From the NCBI GenBank assembly GCA_947365485.1, contig CANAXK010000024.1, positions 1 to 13,745 on the forward strand: a DNA stretch of 13,745 bases, written 5' to 3'. This document shows positions 12,999-13,745 of this stretch, piece after piece. This DNA is from an uncultured bacterium (GTDB lineage: Bacteria; Cyanobacteriota; Vampirovibrionia; Gastranaerophilales; Gastranaerophilaceae). Every line of letters starts with the position of its first letter. Position 1 is the stretch's first letter. Below the pieces are notes generated by a model. That model was not told the origin of the DNA and made no database searches. It saw nothing but the letters and a program-made list of their open reading frames with translations. The position numbers were made by a program, and so were the translations under genes.

Positions 12999-13071
12999 TG
13001 CCGATGGGGAGACTCGAACTCCCGACCTATCGATTACGAATCGATTGCTCTACCACCTGAGCCACATCGGC
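12999..13071 (-). tRNA. tRNA-Thr (anticodon CGU)
   Basis: A full cloverleaf is read on the minus strand. It has the 7-bp acceptor stem GCCGATG/CATCGGC, D-arm GCTC-AGGTGGTA-GAGC, anticodon stem ATCGA/TCGAT with loop TTCGTAA (anticodon CGT), variable region AGGTC, T-arm GGGAG-TTCGAGT-CTCCC, and discriminator A. It is 73 nt long and CCA is not encoded (GTTATTC follows), so CCA must be added after transcription. It reads ACG codons. It lies divergent from the TPR gene and upstream of the glycosyltransferase unit. Confidence 0.97.
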
Positions 13072-13077
13072 AAAATT

Positions 13078-13123
13078 CTATATAACTATTTTATTATATA
13101 GAGTCTGCTAATGCAACTCTATA
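13078..13123. promoter_or_regulatory. tRNA-Thr promoter with two overlapping inverted repeats
   Basis: On the minus strand TATAAT (13098-13093) lies 21 nt before the tRNA, with a weak -35 TAGAGT (13121-13116) at 17-nt spacing. Two dyads cover it. CTATATAA (13078-13085) pairs with TTATATAG (13094-13101), and TATAGAGT (13097-13104) pairs with ACTCTATA (13116-13123), the latter with inner TGC/GCA. The dyads share TATAG (13097-13101) and so exclude each other as hairpins. Confidence 0.55.
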
Positions 13124-13149
13124 CACTTCGCCTAATTCAACTTACCCTC

Positions 13150-13177
13150 TTGCGATAGTTTTATTATGTGGTACTAT
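13150..13177 (+). promoter_or_regulatory. Predicted promoter of the TPR gene (extended -10)
   Basis: TTGCGA (13150-13155), a 16-nt spacer, then TACTAT (13172-13177) preceded by TGG (13169-13171). The predicted start is near 13184, giving a leader of about 29 nt before the GTG start. Confidence 0.6.
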
Positions 13178-13212
13178 TTAATAGAATCCAACTTGATGAA
13201 GGAGTACGTATC

Positions 13213-13745
13213 GTGAAAAAAACAAGTTTTATACTTGCAATCTTAACTATATTTGCGTTTAACAACGCTTGTTTTGCCACGACTCCACTTTCTACTTCAA
13301 TAGAAGAAATCCAAAAAGCAGAGAGTCCGCAAGACCAGTCTCTGGCTTATTCAAACAGGGCTTCGATGAGATTCCTGAAAAAAGATACCAAAGGCGCAAT
13401 TGCTGATTTTGACAAAGCAATTGAACTTAATCCTAAAAACCCTGAACTCTACTTGAACAGAGGTTATATAAAACAGCTTACTAACGACTTAAAAGGCGCG
13501 CTCGCTGATTACAACAACGCGCTTTCAATCAACCCGCGCTTTGCTTTTGCCTACAATAACAGAGGGGTGTTGAAAGTTGCGCTCAATGACATTCAAGGCG
13601 CAATGGATGATTACGCCAAAGCAATCGAGCTTAACGGAAAGTATTCAGACGCGTTCTACAACCGCGCAAATCTAAAATACATGCTTAGTGACAACAAAGG
13701 TGCGCTTGCAGATTATGACAAAGCAATTGAGCTTAACCCTAATGA
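13213..13745 (+). CDS. Secreted TPR-repeat protein (5' part; runs off the window)
   Basis: 177 codons are visible. The GTG start at 13213 is chosen because AAGGAG (13199-13204) sits 8 nt upstream and the first residues form a signal peptide: MKKTSF, a hydrophobic core ILAILTIFAF, then NNACFA with likely cleavage after residue 22. C20 lacks a proper lipobox. Four tandem 34-residue TPR units follow at about 43-76, 77-110, 111-144 and 145-177, each with a Y-NRG/A...G(A)-AD(Y/F)-KAIELNP pattern. Such repeats build a protein-binding superhelix; the protein is expected in the periplasm or at the cell surface as a scaffold. The partner is unknown. Repeat sequences are very alike, consistent with expansion by duplication. 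The C-terminus is not visible. Confidence 0.92.
   Translation, partial: MKKTSFILAILTIFAFNNACFATTPLSTSIEEIQKAESPQDQSLAYSNRASMRFLKKDTKGAIADFDKAIELNPKNPELYLNRGYIKQLTNDLKGALADYNNALSINPRFAFAYNNRGVLKVALNDIQGAMDDYAKAIELNGKYSDAFYNRANLKYMLSDNKGALADYDKAIELNPN

Noticed and set aside
10560..13071. Integrated element with attachment sites at the tRNA-Thr 3' end
   Set aside because: No second copy of the tRNA 3' end was found near 10560-10620 or elsewhere in the window, and there is no integrase gene.
12886..13101. A 71-residue plus-strand reading frame across the tRNA
   Set aside because: Its protein (ADGETRTPDLSITNRLLYH) is the typical false translation of an antisense tRNA gene. The tRNA cloverleaf explains the sequence.
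13270..13278. Lipoprotein signal (Cys20) in the TPR protein
   Set aside because: The residues before the Cys (NNA) do not fit the lipobox. A normal signal peptidase I site (CFA/TT) fits better.

Overview
The window is about 13.7 kb of a moderately AT-rich bacterial chromosome. It is mostly housekeeping genes, plus one small surface-glycan cassette. The secreted TPR protein, a NusA without the proteobacterial acidic-repeat domains, and an SSO1653-type SNF2 ATPase would fit a non-photosynthetic member of the Cyanobacteriota (gut Melainabacteria/Vampirovibrionia, Gastranaerophilales). A deep-branching Gram-positive-like lineage is also possible. This placement is tentative because the window has no rRNA or other phylogenetic marker.

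Left part (1-2108): the 3' end of an agmatinase gene (speB) runs into a strong bidirectional terminator shared with the convergent lysS (class II lysyl-tRNA synthetase). lysS has a good extended -10 promoter. Divergent from it is a small basic protein of unknown function with one hydrophobic segment.

Central part (2117-8769), all on the plus strand: a very good promoter is followed by a terminator-like hairpin in the untranslated leader, then rimP and nusA. This is the classic ribosome-maturation/transcription-factor pair, but ylxR and infB do not follow. After a hairpin and a repeat-bearing spacer come gpmI (cofactor-independent phosphoglycerate mutase) and, 9 nt later, a 997-residue SNF2-family ATPase. 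The last two look co-transcribed.

Right part, minus strand (8922-12666): read in transcription order, a family-2 glycosyltransferase and a LicD-type phosphotransferase overlap by 8 nt. They are followed by an Lrp-type regulator and an alanine-type aminotransferase that overlap by 4 nt (ATGA). The last two match the arrangement of Bacillus alaR-alaT (yugG-yugH). The spacer between aminotransferase and SNF2 genes holds a REP-like palindromic repeat and another long hairpin.

Right end: a tRNA-Thr(CGU) gene on the minus strand, a 99-nt trailer and a 15-bp terminator lie upstream of the glycosyltransferase. The divergent gene is a secreted TPR protein that runs off the end of the window.

The most unusual signal is regulatory. 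The glycosyltransferase leader carries a 22-nt hairpin that is the exact reverse complement of the core of the tRNA-Thr terminator hairpin, loop included. The two RNAs could therefore form a kissing-loop or full duplex. The second is an apparent attenuator in the rimP-nusA leader, plausible as NusA self-regulation. All regulatory readings come from inspection by eye, without folding software or database searches.
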